Shown piece after piece: positions 35,964 through 45,923 of a stretch of DNA of 64,000 bases (position 1 is its first letter; each line of letters starts with the position of its first letter). The DNA is taken from NCBI RefSeq assembly GCF_010499245.1, contig NZ_JAAGOW010000005.1, positions 868,001 through 932,000 on the forward strand, written 5' to 3'. Both the position numbers and the translations under genes were made by a program. This DNA comes from Variovorax sp. WS11. Its GTDB lineage: Bacteria; Pseudomonadota; Gammaproteobacteria; Burkholderiales; Burkholderiaceae_C. The notes beneath the pieces are model-generated. The model was not told the DNA's origin, did no database searches, and saw only the letters and a list, made by a program, of their open reading frames with translations.

Positions 35964-37654
35964 CCCACGACGAAATCCTCGCCCAGTACGGCCCCCGCGA
36001 AGCCATGGAATACGACGTGGTGGTGGTCGGTGCCGGCCCCGGCGGGCTGGCCACCGCCATCCACCTCAAGCAGCTGGCGGCCTCGCACGGCAAGGACATC
36101 TCGGTGGTGGTGCTCGAAAAGGGCTCCGAGCCCGGCGCCCACATCCTCTCGGGCGCCATCATGGACCCGCGCGCGCTCTACGAGCTGCTGCCCGACTGGG
36201 AAGAGCAAGGCGCCCCGCTCAACCAGCCGGTCACGCAAGACACCTTCCTGATGCTCAGCGAGACCGGCGCCTACCGCACGCCCAACTTCCTTTTGCCCAA
36301 GAACTTCCACAACGAGGGCAACTACATCGTCAGCCTGGGCAACGTGGTGCGCTGGCTGGCGCAGCAGGCCGAGGCCCTGGGCGTGGAGATCTTCGCGGGC
36401 TTCCCCGCGGCCGAGGTGCTCTACACCGAAGACGGCAAGGTGCGCGGCGTGGCCACCGGCAACATGGGGATCGGCAAGGACGGCGAGCCCACCGAGAACT
36501 TCCAGCTCGGCATGGAGCTGCATGCCAAGTACACCATCTTCGCCGAGGGCGCACGCGGCCACCTGGGGCGCCAGCTGATCGCCAAGTACAAGCTCGACGC
36601 CGGCAAGGACCCGCAGAGCTACGGCATCGGCATCAAGGAGCTGTGGGAGATCGACCCGGCCCGCCACGAGCCCGGCCTGGCCGTGCACACCGCGGGCTGG
36701 CCGCTGCCGCCCGACACCTACGGCGGCTCCTTCCTCTACCACGCCGAGAACAACCAGGTGATCGTCGGCTTCGTGATCGGCCTGGACTACCAGAACCCGC
36801 ACATGAGCCCCTTCGAGGAGTTCCAGCGCTTCAAGACCCATCCGAACATCCGCTGGTACTTCGAGGGCCAGGACCAGGGCCTGAAGGCGCCCAAGCGCCT
36901 GAGCTACGGGGCGCGCGCCATCACCGCCGGCGGCCTGCTCTCGCTGCCCAAGACGGTGTTCCCCGGCGGCGCGCTGGTGGGCGACGACGCCGGCTACCTG
37001 AACGCCAGCCGCATCAAGGGCAGCCACGCCGCCATCAAGACCGGCATGCTCGCCGCCGAGGCCGCCTTCGACGCGGTGATGGCCGGGCGCCAGCACGACG
37101 AGCTCAGCGCCTACCCGGCCTCGTTCCAGAAGAGCTGGCTCTACCGCGAGCTGAACAAGGCGCGCAACTTCAAGCAGTGGTTCAAGAAGGGCCTGACGGT
37201 GGGCACGCTGATGACCGGCATCGAGCAGTACGTGCTGCGCGGCCACATCCCCTGGACGGTGCACCGCCACCAGGCCGACCACGAGCGGCTCAAGAAGGCC
37301 GCGCACGCCAGGAAGATCGTGTACCCGAAGCCGGACGGCAAGCTCACCTTCGACCGGCTCTCCTCGGTGTTCATCAGCAACACCAACCACGAGGAGAACC
37401 AGCCCGCGCACCTGACGCTGAAGAACGCGGCGGTGCCCACCGAGATCAACCTGCCCGAATACGCCGGCCCCGAGGCCCGCTATTGCCCGGCCGGCGTGTA
37501 CGAGTTCGTGGCCGGCGAGAACGGCCAGCAGCGGCTGCAGATCAACGCGCAGAACTGCGTGCACTGCAAAACCTGCGACATCAAGGACCCGACGCAGAAC
37601 ATCGTGTGGCTCACGCCCGAGGGGGGCGGCGGGCCGAACTACGTGGGGATGTGA
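35960..37654 (+). CDS. Electron-transfer flavoprotein:ubiquinone oxidoreductase
   Basis: This 564-residue ETF-QO passes electrons from acyl-CoA dehydrogenases via ETF to ubiquinone at the inner membrane. It has the FAD-binding GAGPGGLATAIHL near residue 25, the family block EPGAHILSGAIMDPRAL, YGIGIKELWEI, GDDAGYLNASRIKGSHAA, and the [4Fe-4S] ligands CPAGVYEF and CVHCKTCDIKDPTQN at the C terminus. Length and motifs are complete. Coupling to the CitE-like gene by ATGA places the electron acceptor route inside the same operon; the ETF alpha/beta genes are not in the window. Confidence 0.95.
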   Translation: MTHDEILAQYGPREAMEYDVVVVGAGPGGLATAIHLKQLAASHGKDISVVVLEKGSEPGAHILSGAIMDPRALYELLPDWEEQGAPLNQPVTQDTFLMLSETGAYRTPNFLLPKNFHNEGNYIVSLGNVVRWLAQQAEALGVEIFAGFPAAEVLYTEDGKVRGVATGNMGIGKDGEPTENFQLGMELHAKYTIFAEGARGHLGRQLIAKYKLDAGKDPQSYGIGIKELWEIDPARHEPGLAVHTAGWPLPPDTYGGSFLYHAENNQVIVGFVIGLDYQNPHMSPFEEFQRFKTHPNIRWYFEGQDQGLKAPKRLSYGARAITAGGLLSLPKTVFPGGALVGDDAGYLNASRIKGSHAAIKTGMLAAEAAFDAVMAGRQHDELSAYPASFQKSWLYRELNKARNFKQWFKKGLTVGTLMTGIEQYVLRGHIPWTVHRHQADHERLKKAAHARKIVYPKPDGKLTFDRLSSVFISNTNHEENQPAHLTLKNAAVPTEINLPEYAGPEARYCPAGVYEFVAGENGQQRLQINAQNCVHCKTCDIKDPTQNIVWLTPEGGGGPNYVGM

Positions 37655-37692
37655 AATGCTGGACGATCCCGTGAGTTCGGGGCACTCAACCG

Positions 37693-38024
37693 ATGAGCAC
37701 ACGCCTTCATGAGCTGTTCGATCGCTGGCTGACGCAGGCGCCCGACCGGCCCTTCATCCATCTGCCGGATCGCACCCTCAGCTACGCCGAAATCGGCGTG
37801 CTGGCGGATGCGCTCGAGCAGGAATTGCGTGCCGACGACGTGCGACCGGGCGACCGCGTGATGGTGATTGCGGAGAACTGCCCGGAGCATGCGGCGCTGC
37901 TGCTGGCCTGCAGCCGCGTCGGCGCCTGGTCGTGCGGCGTCAATGCCCGCATGGCCCCCGCCGAGATCGAGGCCTTCATCCACAAGGCAGATGCACGATT
38001 GCTGTACTTCACGGGCGGCGCGTC
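37693..38024 (+). pseudogene. Acyl-CoA ligase, 5' part, interrupted by the IS
   Basis: The frame starts at an ATG 38 bases after the ETF-QO stop and encodes the first 110 residues of an AMP-forming acyl-CoA ligase (RPFIHLPDRTLSYAEIGVLA, GDRVMVIAENCPEHAALLLA, NARMAPAEIEAFI). It reads into the insertion sequence at 38025 and stops 12 codons later. The other half begins at 40261 in the matching frame. Removing the IS plus one 8-bp target duplicate gives one uninterrupted 519-residue ligase. The fragment alone lacks the ATP-binding loop. Confidence 0.9.
38017..38024. repeat. Target-site duplication, left copy
   Basis: GGCGCGTC immediately precedes the left end of the insertion sequence and recurs at 40253-40260 immediately after the right end. 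The 8-bp direct repeat fixes the borders of the element and shows a simple insertion event. Confidence 0.9.
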
Positions 38025-38070
38025 TTACTTTCCGCAGGTCGGCAGACGCATTTGCGCGTAATTTCCTGAC
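38025..38070 (+). repeat. IS left inverted repeat
   Basis: This 46-bp end begins TTACTTTCCGCAGGTCGGCA and matches the reverse complement of 40207-40252 at 45 positions; the single difference is C versus G at base 18. It is unusually long and well conserved, a sign of a young insertion. Confidence 0.9.
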
Positions 38071-38081
38071 GCCCGGGAAGA

Positions 38082-38432
38082 TCAGGGTTGGCGCGGTGCT
38101 TCCAGGTCGATGAGGCGCTCGGTCTGCTCCTCCCACGCCCGCATGAGCTTCTTGGCGTGGCGTTGGTTGTCTATGGCCTGCTGCAGCAAACTGGCCTGCT
38201 CGGGCGTGACCACGCGGTGCACAAGCTTGCCGTCCCTGAGGTGGCCCCATTCGTAGTACGGACCGTGCCGCGCCGAGGGGTCCTGGGCGCAGCGGCAACT
38301 CGGCCTGCCGCACACCTTCGTGCGCTTGTGCAGCGTGCCGGAGCACAGGTATTCGATCTCGGTGAGCGCGGCTCGGATGCGCCCGATCTTCTCGCGGGTT
38401 TGCTCAATGCGTTGGGCGACTGAACTCGGCAT
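38082..38432 (-). CDS. IS accessory protein, DUF6788-like, Cys-rich motif
   Basis: The 116-residue protein has an N-terminal coiled helix (RIEQTREKIGRIRAALTEIE), then CSGTLHKRTKVCGRPSCRCA, a compact Cys cluster, then HGPYYEWGHLRDGKLVHRVV and a C-terminal helix. The Cys spacing suggests a small zinc ribbon, and I recall similar proteins grouped as DUF6788 near transposases. It is divergent from the transposase and lies entirely within the element. A role in regulation, DNA-end binding or target choice is possible; none is shown by sequence. Confidence 0.7.
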   Translation of the reverse strand: MPSSVAQRIEQTREKIGRIRAALTEIEYLCSGTLHKRTKVCGRPSCRCAQDPSARHGPYYEWGHLRDGKLVHRVVTPEQASLLQQAIDNQRHAKKLMRAWEEQTERLIDLEAPRQP

Positions 38433-38438
38433 AGGCTC

Positions 38439-38476
38439 TTGACGGGTGTGTTGCTGGCGATAATAATATCGCCAGC
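38439..38476 (+). promoter_or_regulatory. Transposase promoter with perfect 10-bp dyad abutting the ATG
   Basis: TTGACG at 38439-38444 is a near-consensus -35 and TAATAA at 38461-38466 a plausible -10 (16-base spacer). Overlapping the -10 is a perfect dyad, GCTGGCGATA (38453-38462), ATAA, TATCGCCAGC (38467-38476), ending one base before the transposase ATG. The transcript would be almost leaderless. The dyad could be an operator for self-repression or form a hairpin that hides the start. Confidence 0.6.
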
Positions 38477-40192
38477 ATGCCGCGCTCGCAAGCCCCCACT
38501 TCCACCATGGAGGAGGCAGGCTTCACTCTTCACACCGAGCGCCTGGGCCCGCTGCCCCTGATCAACCACTTCATCGAGCGCATCGGGCTGACCGAGACGC
38601 TGTCGCGCTTCGTGGCCTCGGACCGGCGTTGCGCCGTCAGTCACGCCAGCGCGCTGGGCGTGCTGCTGCGCTCCATCATCGTCGAGCGTGAGCCCATCTA
38701 CCGTCAGCAGGAGACGGTGCACGGCTTCGCCGACGGCATGTTCGGCATCAGCGCCCGGGAGATGGGGCACCTGAGCGACGACCGCCTCGGACGGGCCCTG
38801 GACCACCTGTTCGATGCCGACCGCACCGCGTTGCTCACCGAACTCGTCCTGGCCGTCGGGCAGCGCTTCGGTGTGCGTTTCGAGGAGTTCCACAACGACT
38901 CCACGACGATCAGCTTCTGTGGCAGCTATCGCGGCGCGGGCGGGCGCCAGATCCGGGGGCGAACCGCCCCGGCGATCACGTACGGGAGGTCCAAAGCGCA
39001 CCGCCCCGATCTCAAGCAGCTGCTGTTCATCCTCACCATGAGCGCCGATGGCAACGTCCCCGTGGCGTTTCGCTGCACCGACGGCAACACCAGCGACTCA
39101 GTCACCCACATCGAGACTTGGAACACGCTACGCGCCATTGCCGGCAGCAGCGACTTCTTGTATTGCGCGGACTCAAAACTTTGTTCCCGCGAGAACATGG
39201 ATCACATCGACCGCGCGGGCGGCCGCTTCGTCACCGTCATGCCGCGCAACCGGCTGGAGGATGCGCAGTTCCGCGAATGGATCCAGACCCACACGCCCGA
39301 ATGGACCCTGGTCTGGGACCGGCCCAACCCGCGTTACGGCGACGGGCCGCGCGACTGCTGGTACGTGCACCGCGCCCCTCTGCCCTCCATGGAGGCCTGG
39401 TCCATCGTCTGGGTCTGGAGCACGCTGCTGACGCTGCGCCAGCACGCCCGGCGCCTGCGCAACATCGCTGCGGCCATCGAGCAGTTCGAGGATCTGCGCC
39501 GGCGCCTGGCCTCCTCCAAGACCCGACTGCGCGGCGCCCCGGAGATCGACCTGCAGATCAAGCTCCTCCTGGAGCAGCACCACGTGGGCCGCTACCTCAA
39601 GGTGCGCCGCGTCGTGCGCGAGGAGCATGTATTCAAGCAAGCGCGCCGCGGTCGCCCCGGCCCCGACACCGCCTACCGCAAGATCACCAAGCGGCGCTTT
39701 GACGTGCAGTGGGTCATTGACGAGGACGCCATCACCTACGACCGCAGGAGTGATGGCTGCTATCCGTTGATGACCAACGACCGCACGCTCACCGCCGCCC
39801 AGGTCCTTGAGGCCCACAAGGGCCAGCCCATGATCGAGAAGCGCTTCGAGCAGGTCAAGACCGTGCACGAAATCGCCCCGGTCTTCCTCAAGAACGAGGG
39901 GCGCATCGAAGCGCTGTTCACGCTATACGCCATCGCGCTGTTGGTTCAAGCCCTCATCGAGCGCGAGCTGCGCCAGGCCATGGCGCGCGAGGGCATCGAA
40001 GAACTCCCCATCTATCCCGAGCAACGCCAGTGCGCGCACCCCACCACCGAGCAGGTGCTACGGCTGTTCAGCCTCGCCGAGCGCCACCATCTGCTTCAGC
40101 ACGGACACCCCGTCCAGGTCTTCGACCTCAAGCTCACACAGTTGCAGCGCCAAGTGCTCGCCCTCCTTGGCGTCCCGCCCGGCACGTTCTAG
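38477..40192 (+). CDS. IS1634-family DDE transposase
   Basis: The 571-residue transposase has a DUF4277-type N terminus (LGPLPLINHFIERIGLTETL, GVLLRSIIVEREPIYRQQET, LSDDRLGRALDHLFDADRTA) and an IS4-like catalytic core. The core includes FHNDSTTISFCG (first Asp), FLYCADSKLCSRENMDHIDR (second Asp) and the late PMIEKRFEQVKTVHEI segment carrying the Glu. The frame is intact. It starts directly at the dyad described above, and I see no Shine-Dalgarno sequence. Confidence 0.93.
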   Translation: MPRSQAPTSTMEEAGFTLHTERLGPLPLINHFIERIGLTETLSRFVASDRRCAVSHASALGVLLRSIIVEREPIYRQQETVHGFADGMFGISAREMGHLSDDRLGRALDHLFDADRTALLTELVLAVGQRFGVRFEEFHNDSTTISFCGSYRGAGGRQIRGRTAPAITYGRSKAHRPDLKQLLFILTMSADGNVPVAFRCTDGNTSDSVTHIETWNTLRAIAGSSDFLYCADSKLCSRENMDHIDRAGGRFVTVMPRNRLEDAQFREWIQTHTPEWTLVWDRPNPRYGDGPRDCWYVHRAPLPSMEAWSIVWVWSTLLTLRQHARRLRNIAAAIEQFEDLRRRLASSKTRLRGAPEIDLQIKLLLEQHHVGRYLKVRRVVREEHVFKQARRGRPGPDTAYRKITKRRFDVQWVIDEDAITYDRRSDGCYPLMTNDRTLTAAQVLEAHKGQPMIEKRFEQVKTVHEIAPVFLKNEGRIEALFTLYAIALLVQALIERELRQAMAREGIEELPIYPEQRQCAHPTTEQVLRLFSLAERHHLLQHGHPVQVFDLKLTQLQRQVLALLGVPPGTF

Positions 40193-40206
40193 ACCCGTCC
40201 TTCGCA

Positions 40207-40252
40207 GTCAGGAAATTACGCGCAAATGCGTCTCCCGACCTGCGGAAAGTAA
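40207..40252 (-). repeat. IS right inverted repeat
   Basis: This is the reverse complement of the left end with one mismatch. It ends GGAAAGTAA directly before the second copy of the 8-bp target duplicate. Confidence 0.9.
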
Positions 40253-40260
40253 GGCGCGTC
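40253..40260. repeat. Target-site duplication, right copy
   Basis: GGCGCGTC follows the right IS end and duplicates 38017-38024. Confidence 0.9.
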
Positions 40261-41488
40261 GCAGGCCGCTGGCAGGCATGCCGCCGCGCACGGTGCGCGC
40301 GCCTCGTGCGTGGACGGCCTGCTGCACAGCGCCACCCGCATCGAAGCGTGCCCCGAACCGGAACCGCTGTGCAGCGACGTGGCTGCCATCATCTTCACAT
40401 CGGGCACCACGGGCTCACCCAAGGGCGTGATGATGACGCACCGCGGCGTGCTTCACTTCGCGCGCGTCTCGGCCGAATCTCGCAAGCTGGGGCCCGAAGA
40501 CAAGGTCTATGCCTATGCCCCGATGACTCACATCTTCGGATTGGGAACGGTGCTGCTGGCGTCTCTTCACGCCGGCGCGGCACTCGAGATGCGCTCCCAT
40601 TTCGACCCCGGCGATCTGCAGGACGCTCTGGCGCACCGGGGCCTCACCCAGGTCCAGGGGCCGCCCACGCTGTTTGCCCGCTTGCTGCAGCATTGCGCAC
40701 AGCAGGGCGTTGCCCATCCTTCGGCGCCCCGGCTGCGCTACCTGTACGCTGGCGCCGGGCCCCTGGACGCGGCACTGAAGGAGCGGGTCGAGGCGGCCTT
40801 CGGCCAGACCCTGCACCACGGTTACGGGCTCTCCGAATACGCCGGCTCGCTGCATGCCACCCGCCTGGGCGAAGAGCGCAGCGACACCAGCGCGGGCTAC
40901 CCCTTCCCCGGTGCCGAGCTCAGGATCGTCGACCCCGCGACAGGCCGAACGCTACCCAGCGGAGAACGCGGCGAGATCTGGCTGCGCGGCGTCGGCCTGA
41001 TGCCTGGCTACTTCCGAGACCCGAAGGCCACGGCCGAGGTGACGCGCGACGGCGGCTGGTACGCCTCGGGCGACCTCGGCGAGCTGGATGCCGACGGCGC
41101 ACTCTTCGTCGTGGGCCGTCTCAAGGAGATGATCGTTCGGTCGGGCTTCAACGTCTACCCGGGCGAGGTCGAGCAGACGCTCAACCGCTTCCACGGCATC
41201 CTGCGTTCGGCGGTTGTGGGACAGAAGGAAGCTGACGGCAACGAGTCGGTGATCGCGTTCGTCGTGCAGGATCCGCTTCATCCGCCGGACGAAGCCGCGC
41301 TCGCCCGATATCTGCGCGAGCACCTGGCACCCTACAAGCGGCCGGCGCGCATCATCACGACCGACGAGTTGCCCATCAATGCCAATGGCAAGGTCATGAA
41401 GCGCGTGCTGCAGGATCGCCTTCAGGCGCTTCACTCCTCGGGTGACGAGCCAGCGCCAGATTCCCAGGGGAGCGCAAGACGCGTTTGA
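40261..41488 (+). pseudogene. Acyl-CoA ligase, 3' part, separated by the IS
   Basis: The frame continues the ligase begun at 37693. It contains the phosphate loop AAIIFTSGTTGSPKGVMMTH, YGLSEYAGSLHATR, GGWYASGDLGELDADGALFV, GRLKEMIVRSGFNVYPGEVE and the catalytic Lys region PINANGKVMKRVLQDR. A GTG at 40310 could start a 392-residue fragment with the ATP loop but without the N-terminal subdomain, so activity is unlikely. In the ancestral operon this ligase would activate the acid degraded by the upstream dehydrogenase, CoA-transferase and lyase. Confidence 0.9.
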
Positions 41489-41495
41489 TGTCGAC

Positions 41496-41632
41496 ATGCT
41501 GATCGAGGTTGAAAACGGAAAACTGCGCGGGCAGCGCGCGAACGGCGCGTTCAGCTTTCGCGGCATTCCCTATGCCGCCGACACGGGCGGCGCGAATCGC
41601 TTCAGGGCCCCGCAGCCGGTGGCGAACTGGCA
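41496..41632 (+). pseudogene. Type-B carboxylesterase, N-terminal remnant
   Basis: The short frame MLIEVENGKLRGQRANGAFS then FRGIPYAADTGGANRFRAPQ and PVANW is the typical first 45 residues of para-nitrobenzyl-esterase-like carboxylesterases. After Trp near 41632 the sequence changes to the 3' end of an MmgE/PrpD gene read on the other strand. More than 400 residues, including the active site, are missing. It begins 7 bases after the ligase stop and probably belonged to the same operon. Confidence 0.7.
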
Positions 41633-42802
<1,170 letters not shown>

Positions 42803-42977
42803 GGCAGTTCATTCCAATCTGCCCGCATTCCGAGCCAACCGGTGAGATTCGCTGCAGTTGTGTGCGGTTGTCAATTGGCAAGCCTCGGACGTTCCGTACT
42901 GCGGCAGGTCAGTGTTGCGATCCAGGCGCCGGTCCGGCGGAGTCGGGGCGTACCGAGACATGCTTGGATTGTCCATA

Positions 42978-44093
<1,116 letters not shown>

Positions 44094-44115
44094 GAATGGG
44101 TTTGGATGAGGAGGC

Positions 44116-44958
44116 TCAGCCTTTGAGCCCTGTGTGGGCGAGGCCCTCGACGAACTGCTTCTGCGCCAGCACGAAGACGATCAGTACCGGCAGCGCCGTG
44201 AGCGTGGCGGCGGCAAGCTGGATGTTCCACATCGGCCCACCATAGGCGTCGGTGTACTGCGTGAGCGCCTGCGGCAGCGTGAACTTGGACGGCGTCGACA
44301 GGAACACGATCGGCTCCAGGTACAGGTTCCAGCTGTGGAGGAAGGTGAAGATCGCCACCGACGCCAGGGCTGGCCGCGCCAGCGGCAGCGCGATGGTGCG
44401 GAAGATCTTGAAGCGCCCGAGGCCATCCACACGCGCGGCTTCTTCCAGCTCCTGCGGTAGCGCGATGAAGAACTGGCGCATGACGAAGGTCGCGAACACG
44501 CTGGGTGCGCCGAAGACCGGAATCAGCACCAGCGGCCAGTGCGTATTGACCCAGCCCAGCTTCAGGAACATCCGGAACAGCGGCACGATGGTCACTTCGG
44601 AAGGAATCAGCAAGCCGGTCAGCACGACGACGAACAAGGCATTGGCGCCCGGGAAGCGAATGCGCGCAAAGGCATAGCCGGCCATCGAGGAGACGGCGAG
44701 CGTGGCGGTCGTCACCACCGCCGCGATCCAGGCGGAGTTCCAATACTGCTGAGCGAAGGGCTGGATCGTGAACACCTGCTTGTAGGTGCTCCAGTCCGGA
44801 TGCGTCGGAAAAAGCTGCGGTGGAAACACGAAGATGTCGCTGATCGGCTTGAGCGACGAAGTCAGCATCCACCAGGTCGGAAACACGAAGGGGATGAGCA
44901 GCACGCACATCAGCCCGTACAGCGCGACCTTCATGCGCGCGGAAATCTCACTGTTCAT
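44116..44958 (-). CDS. Carbohydrate ABC permease 2 (UgpE/MalG-like)
   Basis: The 280-residue permease has six hydrophobic helices and the inner-membrane coupling motif EEAARVDGLGRFKIFRTIAL (EAA loop) about residues 185-205. PSEVTIVPLFRMFLKLGWVN is typical of the MalG/UgpE family. It overlaps the first permease gene by 11 bases. An internal Met at residue 9 could also be the start. It forms the channel with permease 1. Confidence 0.9.
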   Translation of the reverse strand: MNSEISARMKVALYGLMCVLLIPFVFPTWWMLTSSLKPISDIFVFPPQLFPTHPDWSTYKQVFTIQPFAQQYWNSAWIAAVVTTATLAVSSMAGYAFARIRFPGANALFVVVLTGLLIPSEVTIVPLFRMFLKLGWVNTHWPLVLIPVFGAPSVFATFVMRQFFIALPQELEEAARVDGLGRFKIFRTIALPLARPALASVAIFTFLHSWNLYLEPIVFLSTPSKFTLPQALTQYTDAYGGPMWNIQLAAATLTALPVLIVFVLAQKQFVEGLAHTGLKG

Positions 44959-45883
44959 GGAAGACGAACCTCCTGCGCATCTGCCACTGGGCCAGGGTCA
45001 ACAGCGCCACGATCGCGAACAGCACGATCGCCAGCGTGGAGCCATAGCCGAAGCGATGGAACTGGAAGGTCTGCTGGTACAGGTAATACACCAGCACCGT
45101 GGTCGAAACCCCCGGCCCGCCTTGCGTCAGCACGGCGATCTGCGCGAACACCTGCAGGGAGCCGACGATGGTGATGATGGACGTCAGTAGGATGGTGGGG
45201 CTGATGAGCGGCAGCGTGATGCGGCGGAACTGCCTGAAGCGCGATGCGCCATCGATGCGCGCAGCCTCATACAGCTCGCGCGGCACGCCCTGCAGCGCGG
45301 CCAGGAAGAGCACCATGTTGAGCCCCACGTTCTTGAACACCTGCACCACGATCACCGAAAGCATCGCAGTGGTGGGTGTGCGCAGCCAGTTCGGCCCCTC
45401 GATGCCCAACAGCCCGAGCATGCCGTTGATGCCGCCGTTGTGTTGCAGCAGGAAGCCCCAGACGATGGTCCAGGCCACCAGCGAGACCACCACCGGCGAG
45501 AAGAACAGCGTGCGAAACACCGTGATGCCCGCGAGCTTCTGGTTCAGCAGCACGGCCAGCAGCAGCGCCAGGCTCATGTTCAGGACCACCAGCCCACCCG
45601 AGAACAGCGCCGAGGCCAGCAGCACGCCGGGCAGGGTGGAGTCGCTCAGCAAATGCTCGTAGTTCCGGGTGCCGGTGTAGTTGAAGGTGTTGGCCAGCAC
45701 GTTCCATTCGTGGAGCGAATACCAGAACACGAGCACCAGCGGCGCGAGTACGAACACGAGCGTGCCCGCCAGCTGCGGCGCGGCGAACAGCAGGCCTGCC
45801 ACGGTGTCGCGCCGCGCGATCGTCCAGAACGGCCGCGGTGCGGGCGGCGGCAGTTCGGACGCAGGATCGGGTGTTCGGGCCAT
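44948..45883 (-). CDS. Carbohydrate ABC permease 1 (UgpA/MalF-like)
   Basis: The 311-residue permease has a polar Pro-rich N terminus, six helices (first LLFAAPQLAGTLVFVLAPLV) and the coupling motif YEAARIDGASRFRQFRRITL about residues 215-235. YSLHEWNVL and LTQGGPGVSTTVLVYYLYQQ are typical of this family. No good ribosome-binding site precedes the ATG used, so the start is uncertain by some residues. It follows the binding-protein gene by 40 bases. Confidence 0.88.
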   Translation of the reverse strand: MARTPDPASELPPPAPRPFWTIARRDTVAGLLFAAPQLAGTLVFVLAPLVLVFWYSLHEWNVLANTFNYTGTRNYEHLLSDSTLPGVLLASALFSGGLVVLNMSLALLLAVLLNQKLAGITVFRTLFFSPVVVSLVAWTIVWGFLLQHNGGINGMLGLLGIEGPNWLRTPTTAMLSVIVVQVFKNVGLNMVLFLAALQGVPRELYEAARIDGASRFRQFRRITLPLISPTILLTSIITIVGSLQVFAQIAVLTQGGPGVSTTVLVYYLYQQTFQFHRFGYGSTLAIVLFAIVALLTLAQWQMRRRFVFHEQ

Positions 45884-45923
45884 GACGTGGCGCTGCTGCG
45901 CGTTGAGCGCTTGCGGCGGCGCC

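Larger units (their letters stand above)
38025..40252. mobile_element. 2,228-bp IS1634-type insertion sequence with accessory gene
   Basis: The ends are 46-bp inverted repeats (38025-38070 and 40207-40252) starting TTACTTTCCGCAGGTCG, with one mismatch. An 8-bp duplication GGCGCGTC flanks them. Inside are a 571-residue DDE transposase on the plus strand and a divergent 116-residue accessory gene on the minus strand, sharing a 44-base promoter region. Family assignment rests on the transposase (DUF4277-type N terminus). All parts look intact, so the element may be active. Confidence 0.92.

Noticed and set aside
40310..41488. Separate functional 392-residue ligase starting at GTG 40310
   Set aside because: It lacks the N-terminal subdomain, and the matching 5' half with exact target duplication shows that it is one interrupted gene.
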